DNA of 64,000 nucleotides from Allantophomopsis cytisporea (Eukaryota > Ascomycota > Leotiomycetes > Phacidiales > Phacidiaceae): NCBI GenBank assembly GCA_024752435.1, contig CP103033.1, positions 1,178,001 to 1,242,000 on the forward strand, read 5' to 3'. Below are positions 46,906 through 59,384 of this stretch, piece after piece. The first letter of the stretch is position 1. Each line of letters opens with the position of its first letter. The notes under the pieces are model-generated. The model was not told the DNA's origin. It made no database searches and saw nothing but the letters and a program-made list of their open reading frames with translations. A program made the position numbers and the translations under genes.

Positions 46906-49348
46906 ATGGCGAGCTCCAACCAAGATGCGACACTAGACATGTGTCTACAGCTTTATTCACAAACTATTCTCGAATTTCCAATCCCTAGCATCATCTCGAA
47001 CAATCTCGTTGCTCACCAAGCTTCTGATGAAGCAAGTGCTAGACTTTCCAATGATGACGGGGATATGATGATGAGCGGCGACTCACGCTCTCAGCTTCAA
47101 AAAAACTCTGATTCAGCCTTGTTTCCTAGTTCTATCATGACCGACGTGACGACACTCCCCCCAGAACAATTGCAAAGTTTTGCAAATGACGATCTCAACC
47201 CTGCAATAGATGTACCTATGAGAGATTACTCTTCTTACTCAGCCAATTTTCAGCCACGAAACAACCTGAATACAGTCCCTTATCCTCGATCCTTATCCAA
47301 CACGTTTTCGATTCCCCAGATGTTTGTATCTCCCACGACTGATCTTACCGGGTTGAATTGTTCCCCATTTGTCAACTTGAGTGCACCTTTCAATACCCTC
47401 CTGCCGCATGCTGGAGCCAATGATTCTTCACTTCAGGACTCGAATGACTATTTAACTACCAGACAAGTCGTCTTCCACCAATAACCTTCAACTAGAAAGC
47501 GCGCCGCCAAAGCCCAGAGTATGACAAAAGGATGGAAGTCTGCTGAAGCTCGAATCAGAGAGCTTTATGTGGTTCAAGAAAGTAGTTAAAAGATGTGCGA
47601 GGGATTGTCAATAAGGAATTTAGATTCAAAGCTACGTAAGTATCATGTGTCGTATCCGTGAGCCTACCGATGAAGTGGCATGTTGTTCATTCGATAGTCT
47701 ACTTCTTGACCCACTTCAATACAGAGTGCATTACTAACTGTGTGTAGTGATATTCAGTATAAGAATAAGATCAAAGAAATGAGAATTCAGCGACGAGCTG
47801 AAGAACCAGAGCATAGGTCTATCGTTTGCTACACTCTGTATCGCAAAAAACGATTCCAAAAAAACAGTCGAGTACGGCTCAGGGGGGCACAAAATAACAA
47901 AGAAAAAGCTGGATCGATGGATCAGAGAGACAAGCATTCAGTGGGAGCTCGAAAAGCGACCACCATGTGAGTTTTCCAACAGGTCTTTCATATATCCAAA
48001 TGGTTGCTGATATTAATAGCACTTTCAAGTGGCATAAGTATCTGCGATACCTCACAACCTGCATCTCCAAAGATGATGCCATCTACTCTCTCTGAAGCCC
48101 AATTCTCTACGAACGAATTAATAACTGAAACCGATGAAGTCGACACCCTTGCTGAGAGATTGTCGAGATATTCTCGATAAAAAAAAACACATTATAGAGT
48201 CTAAAGAAGCAGGGACTATATTCAATGAGTTCCAAAAACTTCTTAGCTCTAAGCCTAACACTGATGTATCATGCTTACTTGAGGATCCATCCAAACCCTA
48301 TAGCTGGAGATACGTCCATTCAGGTTCGACGATAGCTGAAGACATTATCGGAGTCCGAAATAGGATGAATTTGGATCTCAAACTTATATTGAATCCGGAA
48401 TTCGAAGGTAAGAATAGACTCATCAGTATGTATCCGTCAAGTGACTGACTCAAAAGACGCACATTCGCCATCGTCCAAGCTCTGGGATGCACTAACTGAT
48501 ATAGACCTGTGCATACTTTATTCTGGGATTTTGATTATGATCAAGAAGACGAGATACTCATCAGAAAAGCTGACGTCGTCATGCTGTTAGCAGACCACGG
48601 CGCTGACTTCTCGATCTAGAACTATTTTGGGTACGATCTCTGGATAAACTCTGGGATTTTACTATTGGATGACGCCACCCTGGTGTGTATACTTTACTTG
48701 GACGACCTCTTTTCAAGCTAAACTTTTCAGGCTCAATTCCGGAGCATAATAGATCAAAGCGCGCCATTCATCAATGCGAATAGCGTTCTTGATGGTTATT
48801 CCTTCCTTTCTCGCCTCGCGTACTGTTGCAATGTTGATGAAACCCCCGAAATCATTGAGAAAGCGATCTTTCTTTTGCGTCGAGGAGCCGATGTTAATAA
48901 TCGAAGCCCAGACACTGCAAATACATTCACAAGATCTTCCAACATCGATTGCGAGAAGGAATAAATCGCGGGCTCCGTAACCCAAAGTACGCTATGAATT
49001 CTTTCAGATGGCCACTTGAACTTATGATAACGTTCATAACTGCTGGTGCCAACATTATGCGCGTAACGACTATGACAAGACATAACGGAGACCGCTATGT
49101 ACATGGATCTAGAGAAAGACTTGCACAGAGCTCTAGTGGTGTGTGGCATCGATGCAGAAGAGTTCTATCGTTTCACATGTCCCGAATATCACGGAATTTT
49201 TCCTGAACCTCCCTCATGTAAGCTGAAATTCGAAGACTTCTGTGATCGCCGACAAAAAGGGACTTTATTTGACGATTTGGATATTGACGAGGATGAACTA
49301 CGATGGCTTCGTGGTGACCATATAAGTGTGCCTTTCAAAGATGAGTAG
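46906..49348 (+). pseudogene. Broken Clr5-domain / ankyrin-repeat protein gene
   Basis: An open start (MASSNQDATLDMCLQLYSQT, 192 codons, Ser/Asn-rich) runs into an in-frame TAA at 47482. It continues as TRKRAAKAQ and a Clr5-like segment, GWKSAEARIRELYVVQESS, with a second TAA at 47587. After an intron-like gap (GTAAGT near 47635) comes QYKNKIKE, typical of the second half of Clr5. Ankyrin-like pieces follow in changing frames: RKADVVMLLADHGADFS, EIIEKAIFLLRRGADVNN, LELMITFITAGANI and DLHRALVVCGIDAEEFYRF. Such proteins are numerous in ascomycetes, with an N-terminal Clr5 domain thought to be DNA-binding or regulatory. Both early stops could arise from CAA by C-to-T change, as RIP would do. An intact gene with unusual splicing is the less likely alternative. 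Confidence 0.55.
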
Positions 49349-50379
49349 CTTGATCCCGAATGCCACAATCCACACAGGCCTTGTTTCGAGAGGTATCGTG
49401 AATCACTATATCTATCAGAAAAAGATGAAGACTCGTTTCATGACGAAAATTCCTCTATTGGTGAAGATTGCACGGAAAGCAACGATTTCGATAGAGTAAG
49501 CTCCGAGGAGGTTGAGGACAGTTGCCGACAATGATTGAACAACACTCATGGAAGAACAGAAATAGCTAGCTATTTCGTAGGCTGTTAATTGAATCAAGTT
49601 TTCTCAGAAAAATGTTGTCTCTAGCTTGATGCCACCTAGCATGTGATCCATACGATAATTAAAATTGGATACTTGCTGGGTATGACAACCAATCTGCATA
49701 AAAACATCCAATCCACAGGTAGCATGCTATAAACTTCCTGAAGGCAACGGGTAAGGAGGATATAGTTATAGGATCTAAATAATAAGCCTAGTCCGCCGAT
49801 TGTCAATCTCATTTTCCTGGGCTCTTCCTATGTCGAAATCAGGGTATGTCCGGGATAGGTGCATTGATAAAAGGTGAACTCACCGCGTCAAGAGCGCAGA
49901 AAAGCTCTGACAAGTAGAACTGTCCCAACGCTACCGTTTACAAGATCCAGATGCTTCGGCACTGTGCATTCCTGAGATTCTAAGACTTCAAGATATCTGC
50001 AGCAGGATTTTCATAGGTGTTGGAGAAGGTGGCACTGTTGATGCACATGATATATATTTACCATTGGTATTGGCAGATTAAATCGCAAGAAGGTAACATC
50101 ATATTTCCCTGAGAAGAAGAGGAAGATCATGAGTTTATGTATGATAGGAACAAGGATAGCATCATATTAAATTTCATCGATCATATGCAACATTGGACTA
50201 GTATCATGATACTAAGAGCTCTAGATACCTTACACTTACGACATCTTCGGAGCTGCAATGAAGCCGATCTAGAATCAATGGAGATATCATGTTGTACTGG
50301 GTGACTATCAGAAACTTGGCAGATTTAAGTAGAATTTGAATAATAAGGAGACTATAGCTATATTATACTTGATACAACA
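49349..50379. other. Intergenic region
   Basis: 3' flanks of the Clr5 relic and of the spherulin-like gene. No gene is recognised. Confidence 0.45.
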
Positions 50380-51165
50380 TCATCCAGAAATAGCATTACA
50401 AAACTTTGTCCAAATACTTGAGAAGGCACTATAGCTAGACTGGTCCGATATGAAAATCCCAGATATTCCATAACTCGACATCACTTGTACAGCCTGCGCC
50501 TGATCATTCGTAGATCCAGTGAAATCATGAATTACCACAGTGCTCTTGCTCGCATACATATATGGAATAGCTGCAACAGCAGACATTGAGTAAGCCGAGT
50601 AGGAGTTCTCCCAAACTAAAATGTTGCTGGCTAGGGCATAGAATCGGATATCGACTGGCACTCCTGGGTTGAAGAAAACATACGGAGACAATCCGAAGGT
50701 TGAAGTAGTTGCAGAAACGGCAGTTGCCATGTATGTTGAGGTTGCCGTTGTCCATACGGCAGGTGCTTCATCAAAGAATATTCCATCAAGTGTAATGTTG
50801 GCGGGAAGGTAAGTGTCCCAATTTGCATAAACGGCAATATCTGCCGTGACAGCAGTGATGAGACGTGTAGCAGTGGAGGTGTGCACATAACCTAGCATCT
50901 GGACGTTGGGATAAGTTCTCATCTTGGCAATTGCGGCGATCCATGCTGAACTGGGATACGTAGCTGTACCTGGCCCGCTGGATGGGTTGACGATGACTTT
51001 GAAATTGACGTTTGGGTTTGCAACGAAAGAATTCAGATAAGACTGAAATGCTGCGTCTGTTGGGTATGCGTAAAGAGGAACAAGAACAAACGAAGATGAT
51101 ACAACCTCGAACAAGAAGCACAAAGCAATGGAAACACTAAAAAATAGTTTGGAGATCATTGTCAT
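50380..51165 (-). CDS. Spherulation-specific family 4 (spherulin-4-like) secreted protein
   Basis: A single exon of 261 residues if it starts at the ATG at 51165 (MTMISKLFFSVSIALCFLFE), which begins directly with the signal peptide. An upstream ATG at 51213 would add 16 residues. The mature part has the family blocks SFVLVPLYAYPTDAAFQSYL, VNFKVIVNPSSGPG, YPNVQMLGYVHTSTATR, DIAVYANW, LDGIFFDEAP and VFFNPGVPVD. Spherulin-4-like proteins adopt a TIM-barrel related to polysaccharide-degrading enzymes, and some fungal and bacterial relatives act on galactosaminoglycan-type polymers. The conserved DGIFFDE acid pair is present, so it may be an active wall or matrix hydrolase. It is presumably secreted. 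Confidence 0.83.
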   Translation of the reverse strand: MTMISKLFFSVSIALCFLFEVVSSSFVLVPLYAYPTDAAFQSYLNSFVANPNVNFKVIVNPSSGPGTATYPSSAWIAAIAKMRTYPNVQMLGYVHTSTATRLITAVTADIAVYANWDTYLPANITLDGIFFDEAPAVWTTATSTYMATAVSATTSTFGLSPYVFFNPGVPVDIRFYALASNILVWENSYSAYSMSAVAAIPYMYASKSTVVIHDFTGSTNDQAQAVQVMSSYGISGIFISDQSSYSAFSSIWTKFCNAISG

Positions 51166-52045
51166 AAATCGTAAAATCGTTGGAAGAGGTATGCTGAAGT
51201 ATAGAGGTCTCACTGAGCATCAATACTTACTTTCACATATACTTGTACTCGAGATAATTTCTAGTGCATAACATTGTTATTCCATGGCTACCAAATTCTG
51301 AGAATCAGAGAAAAACGCCTACGACGTAGGCATCTGGTTTCCTTCGTAGATTATAATCGTTAAAACTAACACCGTGGCCACTGTATCTAACCCAAGTGCG
51401 GACGACCAACGACGAAAACGTTCAGGGTCTCGACCAACCAAGGCACTGATGTCAAGCGTTGCCGAATCTCAACCATTCAAACACATGCAATTGGCTCCAA
51501 GGCCATGGTTCATATCAACTTGTCATTCAATCTCGCAGCGGGAAGTTACCAAAGTTATCTATGAACTGACCTTCGGAAATCGCCTCAGTAGGAGCGTCGA
51601 GATGACGTTGCACTCCACCAATTATGATGGTCTAGTAAGACAAATCTACCGGAAATGGACTTATCTCAAGCAGATAGAAATAGAGACAGCTGGATGCAGG
51701 TCAGCTACTATCGATTATGACTTAGGTGAGATTCTAGATGTGACAGCTAATGGTCAACTACAAGCAAGGCTCAAACCAATAACTCATCCCGCTCATTTAT
51801 ATCCGCGGCATTGTCCCAGAACTTCACTAAGCTATGGAATCAATCTACATATTATAAAGCGATAGCTTCTTGACCCATCGTCATTGGATACTACATGATC
51901 CTCCTTTAGAGTCACAGAAGCAGACGTAGTCGATTCTGCTCTTCGTGCATCTACTGAGCAAGTAGAACATATTAAAATATTGGCAATAGGAAGCAAATTT
52001 TATGAATCATGATCTGCCGTTCATATAATTACAGCCACTAACAAT
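51166..52045. other. Region with one unconvincing open frame
   Basis: A plus-strand frame (51374-51865) lacks an ATG at its 5' end; its first ATG is at 51449. It encodes RPWFISTCHSISQREVTK and RQIYRKWTYLKQIEIETAGC, and may be a gene fragment of unknown family. Nothing else is recognised. Confidence 0.3.
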
Positions 52046-53906
52046 CTAATGACCATGACCATCATCCTCTCCTCTCTGCTCTGGATCCAACTTGATCAGA
52101 GTATCGATTCTCATAATACTGATACAAGCCTCTACCGCACTCTTCAATTGTCTGATCTTACTCATACTTGGCTCCAAAACACCAGCCTTGATCTCATCTA
52201 CCACCTTGCCCTTGGTCAGGTCCAAACCGTAGTTCTTGTAGTTCTTCTTCTTGGCAATTGTCTTCTCATCTTCGTTAGCATCACCATCCTGAGTACGCTG
52301 TGACAGGGCGTGGCGAGAACGGAGTTGAGCAACGAGCTCAGAAGAGTCCTTAGCAGCGTTGACAGCCAAAGTCTTTGGAATAACGAGAAGTGCCTGAGCG
52401 AATTCGCCAATGGCGAGTTGCTCACGGGAACCAACGGTACCAGCAAACTCCTCAAGGTAAATGTGAAGTGCGGTCTCGCAAGCTCCACCTCCTGGAACAA
52501 TGCTGCCACTCTCAAGAGTACGCTTGACAGCGCAAAGAGAGTCGTGAACGGAACGCTCCATCTCGTCAAGCTGGTAGTCGTTTGGTCCACGGAGAATGAT
52601 GGATGAAGAGCTGTGAACCTTGGTACCCTTGACCAAAATACACTCATCGTCAGAAATTCTCTCTTGGACAACCTCCTCAGCGTATCCGAGGGAAGAAGCA
52701 TCGAACTTCTCATCACCGTTCAAGTCGGATAACGAGGAGATAAGGGTAGCTCCAGTGGCCTTGGCGATTCTTCGCAAGTCCTCCTTCTTACATCTTCTAA
52801 CAGCCATAGCTCCCTTCTCAATGAAAAGCTTAAGTACTAAATCATCAATACCCTTTGTGGTCATAACAACGTTGGCACCAGCCTTCAAAATCATCTCAAC
52901 ACGATCCATAACCATACCGGCCTCACGTTGTCGGATTTGCTCCAGTTGTTGTGGGTCATCAACCGTAATGTGTACGCCGAGCTTCATTCTCTCCTTTTGC
53001 AAGTTCATGTCAAGAATTGCAATCTTGGCATCAGTGATTCTGGTGTTCATCGCCTGCGATGCGACCGTGCAGTTCAACGCGTAACCCTTAACAAGAATAG
53101 ATTCCAAAGCCCCCTTTCCGTGTGCCTTGAGAATGTTTACTGCCTTGACTGGGTACTTGACTTCGCCGCGGAGATTTGTAGACTTAACGGCTGTAATAGC
53201 ATCAACAACCATGTTGGCGAAGAAATCCGAATCCGAACCGATGATCTTGCTGGACATGGAGGTTTTCGCAATGCTGATTAAGGACTCGCGGCCAAGCTGA
53301 TCGACCTTGATACTGATGTTCTCGTTCATGTACTTGACAGCCTCTCGAAGGGCGAGACGGTATCCAGTGATAATTGTCGTTGGGTGTATTCGGTTCTTCA
53401 TAAGTTCGTTTCCTCTTCGGAGGAGCTCTGATGCGATAATAACCACCGAAGTCGTTCCATCACCGACCTCCTTGTCCTGTTGATGTGCGAGCTCAACCAA
53501 AATCTTGCCGGCTGGGTGTTCGACATCGAGTAAACTGAGAATAGTCGCACCGTCGTTTGTGACTGTGACGTCCTGTTGATGGTTAGGTTACCATGGAAGG
53601 TGTTGGAAAGCTGGGGATGCTCACTCCTATATCATCCACCATCATCTTGTCGAGACCACTTGGGCCGAAAGAGCTCTTGACGACATTGGCAATGGCCTGT
53701 GTAGCAAGAACTTGTTGCGTTGTTAGCTTCTACAGCTCCTATATAGCTAATTTAAGGAGCTTACCATTCTGGTCTCTAATATCTGCGCCGCTGATCTTTT
53801 GACCACCAAGGACTACATCAGGTCAGCTTTTTTGGCTTCAAAATAGCTCTCAAAAGTGCTTACACAAGGTTCCGGCGTTGCGCGGCTGTTCGAAAAGAGA
53901 ACCCAT
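52046..53906 (-). CDS. CCT1: T-complex protein 1 subunit alpha (CCT1)
   Basis: This encodes 567 residues in five parts. Exons are 53906-53864, 53812-53765, 53710-53625 and 53572-52046, with three short introns (51, 54 and 52 nt; donors GTAAGC, GTAAGC, GTGAGC). The N-terminus is MGSLFEQPRNAGTLFLGGQK, followed by SFGPSGLDKMMVDDIG, TNDGATIL and the nucleotide-binding GDGTTSVV. Later come GANVVMTTKGIDD, IVPGGGACE and a C-terminal GEDDGHGH tail. It is one of eight subunits of the cytosolic chaperonin that folds actin, tubulin and WD proteins. The alpha assignment rests on the N-terminal sequence and RISDDECILVKGTK. The length is usual. It shares a 369-bp divergent promoter with prolyl-tRNA synthetase. 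Confidence 0.95.
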
Positions 53907-54275
53907 GATGTTGTATTGGGTGTATGTGGGGATTGTATTGCTGAGCTGCTCTCTCAACTTTCTATCAATCGCGAAAATCCAAAGAGACGCGGCTGCTGAT
54001 GCTACGCTAACATGAAATACTTGGCGCCTTGCATTTAAGTCATTAGTTTACAGCCTTGTGCACGAGGCAGTCACTCACAGCTTCCGCAGATGCAAGGAAT
54101 CGCTTCGCGCCCGCACTAATTGGCCCTTTGGTGGGGTGTAACCAATTTCTACGATACACGATTGTTGACTCACGACCAGAAGGCCGAGGACATATAAAAC
54201 TCACCCGCAGTTCGAGAAAATTCGAGGATATCCAGGTCGCTTTAGTCGCATATACCCCCACGAAATCCTCCAAAT
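53907..54275. promoter_or_regulatory. Bidirectional promoter region CCT1 / ProRS
   Basis: 369 bp between two divergent start codons of strongly expressed housekeeping genes. Shared control is inferred from the layout only. Confidence 0.5.
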
Positions 54276-56042
54276 ATGGCCTCTGAAAACCCAACAAACG
54301 ATGCTGTTGCTCAGCAAAACGCTGCAGCTGAGCCATCCAAGAGTGCGCTCAAGAAGGCCGAGAAGCAAGCAAAGATGGCCGCTGAGAAAGCTGCAAAGGC
54401 CGCAAAGGCCTCTCTTCCAGTTGTTGGCGGAAAGAAGTCAGACGACAAGGACATCATTGGTATCACTTCCAGCAAGGCCACCGATTTCCCGTCATGGTAT
54501 CAAGAGGTTGTTCTCAAGGCAGAGATGATTGAATACTACAATGAGATTTCTGGTTTCTTTATTCTTCGTCCTTCCTCCATGTACATCTGGAACGTTATCC
54601 GAAAATGGTTCCAGGAGCGCATTGAGGCAATGGACGTTGAGGAGGCCAGTTTCCCAATGTTCTTGTCTTCAAAGTCATTGGAGAAGGAGAAGGATCACGT
54701 TGAAGGTTTCGCTCCTGAGCTTGCTTGGGTCACAAAGGCGTATGTAATTCATACAATTGCGTACATATGATTACTAACATATATCTATAGTGGTGACAAG
54801 GACCTTGAAGTCCCAGTCGCTGTCCGCCCAACCTCCGAAGCTGTCATGTACCCATACTATTCCAAGTGGATTCGATCCCACCGTGATCTTCCTCTCAGAC
54901 TCAACCAATGGAACTCCGTCGTAAGATGGGAGGCCAAGCAGACCACTCCATTCTTGCGCGCAAGAGAATTCCTGTGGCAGGAGGGCCACACTGCCCACTT
55001 GACCGAGGCTTTGGCTGGTGAGGAGGTTTTGCAGATCTTGGAGTTGTACGCTGGTGTCTACGAGGAGTTGCTCGCTGTTCCAGTTGTTCGCGGAAAGAAG
55101 ACCGAGAAGGAGAAGTTTGCTGGAGGTTACTACACTACCACCGTTGAGGGTTATATTCCATCCAATGGACGTGGTATCCAGGGTGCCACCTCCCACTGTC
55201 TTGGTCAGAACTTCAGTAAGATGTTCGACATCACTGTCGAGGATCCATCTCCAAAGGATGGTGAGAAGGCTAAGCACGTACATGTCTGGCAAAACTCCTG
55301 GGGTCTTTCCACACGTGTTATTGGTGTGATGGTTATGATTCACGGTGATGATAAGGGTCTTGTCCTCCCACCAAGAATTTCCAAGATCCAGGCTATCATC
55401 ATCCCAGTTGGAATCAACAAGAAGACCACTCCAGAAGAGAAGGCGAAGCACTACGACCAGATTGACTCTTTCAAGAAGCAATTGAAGAAGGTTGGTGTTC
55501 GATCTGACTACGATGTGAGAGATGGTTACACTCCAGCCTGGAAGTTCAACGACTGGGAGCTTAAGGGTGTTCCATTGAGACTCGAGTTTGGACCAAAGGA
55601 TGCTGAGAAGGAGGTTGTCAGCTACGCAAGACGTGATACTGGAGAGAAGGGTACTGTCTCCATTCATGAGCTCGAGACCGCCGTTCCAAAGCTTCTTGAG
55701 ACTATCCAGTCAGACATGTATAACAAGGCCAAGGCATCATTCGATGAGCACCGTGTCAAGATCACCAAGTGGGAGGAAGTTATCCCAGCCCTCGATGCCA
55801 AGAACGTCGTCCTCATCCCATCTTGCTTGGCCGAGAAGTGTGAGGATAAGATCAAGGAACTCACTACCGGTAAGGTTGAGGAGGGTGGAGATGAAGCCAA
55901 GAAGGTTCCAAGCATGGGCATGAAGAGTTTGTGTATTCCTTTTGAGCAGCCTGAGGGACTTGTCAAGGGTGAGACCAAGTGCTTGAACCCAGAGTGTGGC
56001 GCATTCGCCGAGTCTTTCTGCATGTTTGGCCGATCTTACTGA
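54276..56042 (+). CDS. Prolyl-tRNA synthetase, cytosolic
   Basis: This encodes 571 residues from exons 54276-54739 and 54791-56042. The 51-nt intron has a GTATGT donor and TATAG acceptor. An Ala/Lys-rich N-terminal extension (KKAEKQAKMAAEKAAKAAKA) precedes the class II core. Visible parts are DFPSWYQEVVLKAEMIEYY, motif 2 VVRWEAKQTTPFLRAREFLW with QEGHTAH, and SHCLGQNFSKMFDI. The anticodon-binding domain has IIIPVGINKKT and VPLRLEFGPKD. The C-terminal zinc-binding part CLNPECGAFAESFCMFGRSY ends with the Tyr typical of the eukaryote/archaeon-type enzyme. It charges tRNA-Pro. It lacks a bacterial-type editing insertion. The coding sequence shows strong codon bias (AAG, GAG, CTC/CTT), in keeping with high expression. 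Confidence 0.96.
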
Positions 56043-58371
56043 GTGATTACGTGGGTGTTTCCGACCTTTTCAATGGGGTAACGATGGCATGATCTTTTTT
56101 TCTTTGGTGGAGGGGGCATATTTCCTGGGTCCTGTGTAATCTGAGCGCTATTTGCTTCAGAAGTGGGTTTGAACAGTGAAGATGGCGTGAGATAGAGAAG
56201 TGACAATGAGGAATGAAATACAATAGAGATATCCACCAATCAAAGCGCTCATTGATCTTGTGAATTGAATGAATGATGATACCATACTACTGTATTATCA
56301 TTATAACGTGAAATTGGCAACACGTGATTTACCTGACAGGGAAATCCAACAGACACCAGCGCTTCTGCACACGGCAATCAAAAGGATCGTCAAGCTTAAT
56401 GGAATTGGTTAAAATAGTGTCCATCTTCCACAACCACAGGAAAGCGACCGAGCAGTTTTAAAGTCACAGACACCAGCGGTCAAGCTTTCATCTTCTGGAT
56501 CATGAGGTGTTTCGTCGCCGGTCGAACCCTCGTTCAGGGGGGGTTTCGCAGATTAAGCGACTCAAGGCCTCTCTCCACATGGCCATGCGAGAGCAGCGAA
56601 CCGGGGACGAACATGCTTGATATCTCTTGGTCTTACCTTATCTCAGCCTCATTGAACGCCTTATTCGGCGGGCTACAGGGCTACATTGGGTGAACGTGAT
56701 CGTGGGCTGTGCTTGTCGCGGAAATGAAATGCTGCATCTTCTGTGACCCTGGTTGAGATTTGGCGGCGTGTGGTGATGCTTCATTTCTGGCTGTGTACGC
56801 GCTGTGCGGTAGGTACTCTAGCTTGGTTTTTGTGTATGGGCTCTCTTCGGATTTCAGTACCAGTCGTCGTATACGACTGTCTACAATGATGCATTCGGTG
56901 TGGAAAATCGTCGGAAGAAGTAGATTTTTTCTTCTTCTTTTGATGCACGATCTGTGCTCATATTCGATCATGTTGTTATGGTGCGTGGAAGCTGGTGGCG
57001 ATGCTTGGCTCTCGTTTCGCACGGTACCTGCTACACCAACTGCAGAACCCTGACACTGGCGATGCCTCAGAACAGTATCATCGACCACCACTCTCTCTAC
57101 CACTCAACACAACAGCATTTTCCTCACCACTTCAGCTATGCCACTGCCTGTTGACCTCTCGACTCTCAAGCACTGTATTGAAAAGATGTCCGGAATGCTA
57201 CAATGCCTGGCCACTAGCAATGCGCACGTCCATTCGAGATCTCTCCCCAAGACACACTCATCCATGCGTAGTGTATCATGTCAAAGTCAGACAGGTCGGA
57301 AGCACCAACCGTTTGGCTTGACTTCTATCCAGACTTACATACAGTACACTGCGGTAGGCACTACCTACAATCCAGTTCCACAGAACAGTCTACAGCCAGA
57401 GAGCTCATGAGGTACCGTGCGCCGAAAAGCTTACCCTCAACTCTTATTCGTGACTGTCTTTACGTTGTTATTCGTTAGAAGCACAGAATGTGGTATTGTA
57501 CCGTGTGTACCTTACATGCTGACCATTGACAAGAATCGCACTAACCCAAGCGTAAAAGTAGGCGTCGTATCGAACGCTCGATATCACCACCATCAACTGC
57601 CTTCACCAGGGTAGTGATATTTTACCAATACTCTCTATATCGTCATCACGATACTCAAACCCTTGCTTCGGATCTCTGTTTCATTCATGCCCATTCTTTG
57701 GCCTATGGACTAGGTCAAGTGGGCGCAGTGTCAAAATTCTGAGTGAGCGCTATTCTCCGACAATCACTGTACCGAGTATCTCTGCCACTCCCACTCGACA
57801 CCTGAGCCTTGACACTCTTGATCTCACTATTCCCTAACTTTCCTCTTTCAGAGCCTCACTCAGGCCACTCTTGGGTATCTCGTCGCAGATACCGCCCATG
57901 TAAGCATATGCAAACATGGAGGCATGTCATACCTAGCTGTGCATCATACACGGCCTTTAGTTAACTCTCTGTGCCTTTTCCTTATTGTTCCTCCTCCCTG
58001 TCATTACTCTTCTATTCTTGTATCCCATCGTACATTTGCATTTTTCCTTCTCTCTCAGTTTCTCATGCCGCGGAAACGTAGGTAAACAGCATCATACCCA
58101 CCCTCTCTTACTTTCTTTTCGGGCAGGTTCCCTCATTCAATTCTTGCTTCGTCGTTTTTTTCTTCTGGTTGTTTGGAAGGCTTTGGGTAGAGGGAGAAAC
58201 GGAAAATCTACCATCACATTCACTCACTACGATTGACGAACGATACCGCCGGACGGATTCCTTCTACGTAATTACCGATACCAAGATACGTTTCCATCTT
58301 GACGACACTCATTATACTTAGACTGTCTATACGCAATTGCCTTTTTTGGAGGACGAGAAGTCACCGCCATC
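56043..58371. other. Long intergenic region / possible long 5' leader
   Basis: 2.3 kb without a supported gene upstream of the secreted-protein gene at 58372. Several short frames (56502, 56760, 57138, 57985) lack domains. The pyrimidine-rich part from about 57900 looks like leader or promoter sequence. Confidence 0.45.
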
Positions 58372-59384
58372 ATGTGGTGGCCTGTAGCCGTGATAGCCTC
58401 ATTGCTACTGGCTGGTCAGGTCTCCGGGAGCAGTGATATAGAGATAACTTCTGGTATTCGGCGTGATGATATGACAGAACGAATTGCTCGCCGTTTTGTG
58501 GAGCGTCTCGTGGACGTCGACGATGTTGAGAGGCGCGATGCAGCAGTCAATACCACCAGCCTCAACTCTACTAGCCTCAACACCACCAACTGGGATAGCA
58601 CCACGAACGCCGCCTGTCAATCAGCTCTCACTGATCTACCAAAGTCCGCAATGAGTGTTTCCGGCATGGCTCTCTGTTATAATCTCGCCTCACTTGACAA
58701 TTCCACTGGAGTCTTTGAAGCCGATCTGCGCATCTACAAGGTCGGGGAACCAACTGGAGATTTCGCCAATGTCTCTGCCGCAAATATCCAGGTTGGATTA
58801 TCATATGCAGACGCAACTTTCTCTCCTGTCAATGCATCCACCTTTCAAAAGCGCGGAGAAGGATTCTCCCTCATCTCCTGGCCTTCGATCCGCAGTGAGC
58901 ACATCGAAAAACGAGCCACCTCCGATATCACTCTCGCTCAATCATATGCTTTTGTTGGACAGATCAACAACGATAAACTGGTAGCAAACATGGATGCGTA
59001 GGCCTCCCTTTCCTGCACTCTATTGGTCAAATACTAACAAATACCAGCCAAGCAATGCGCAACGTCCTCACTCCCGCTGTGACGCTCTCCACGCTAGCCG
59101 CCAATGGAAGCACAATCAGCACCGAACTGCCTTCCGACCCCGCAGAATTCATCACAGGAAAGCTCTCCACCAAGGCCGTCACCAGCAGCTCCACGCCCAG
59201 CAACGTTTTCGTCCTCCCCGGCACCAGGCTACTCATCATCCCCGTTGGCGGAATCATCACCGGTGTCTGGACTATCCTATTCGTATCGGCCGTTGGGTAT
59301 GGCACGTTGGGCAGGATGAGTTTCCGTGCGCAATATAGGAGTCGTAGCACGAGAGCTGCAACCGGGACGCAGAAGTTTATTTAA
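58372..59384 (+). CDS. Secreted or membrane protein of unknown function
   Basis: This encodes 320 residues from exons 58372-58997 and 59048-59384. The 50-nt intron has a GTAGGC donor, ACTAAC branch and ACCAG acceptor. A signal peptide (MWWPVAVIASLLLAGQVSG) is followed by dibasic sites (RR, ERR) that might be Kex2 cuts. An N-glycosylation-rich linker contains NTTS, NSTS and NTTN. A conserved-looking domain starts CQSALTDLPKSAMSVSGMA and includes GVFEADLRIYKV. Near the C-terminus lies one hydrophobic helix (LIIPVGGIITGVWTILFVSA), then a basic cytosolic tail. It is a predicted type I membrane glycoprotein. I do not recognise the family, although the layout is common in ascomycete genomes. Confidence 0.75.

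Noticed and set aside
51374..51865. 164-codon plus-strand frame
   Set aside because: It begins at a GTG and not at an ATG, and no upstream exon or family was found; left as a possible fragment only.
56490..56620. Minus-strand tRNA-like stretch (GGCC...AGGCC and GGTTCGACC)
   Set aside because: The D-arm resemblance is partial, the T-stem and acceptor do not pair and no anticodon loop with U33 and a purine at 37 can be drawn.
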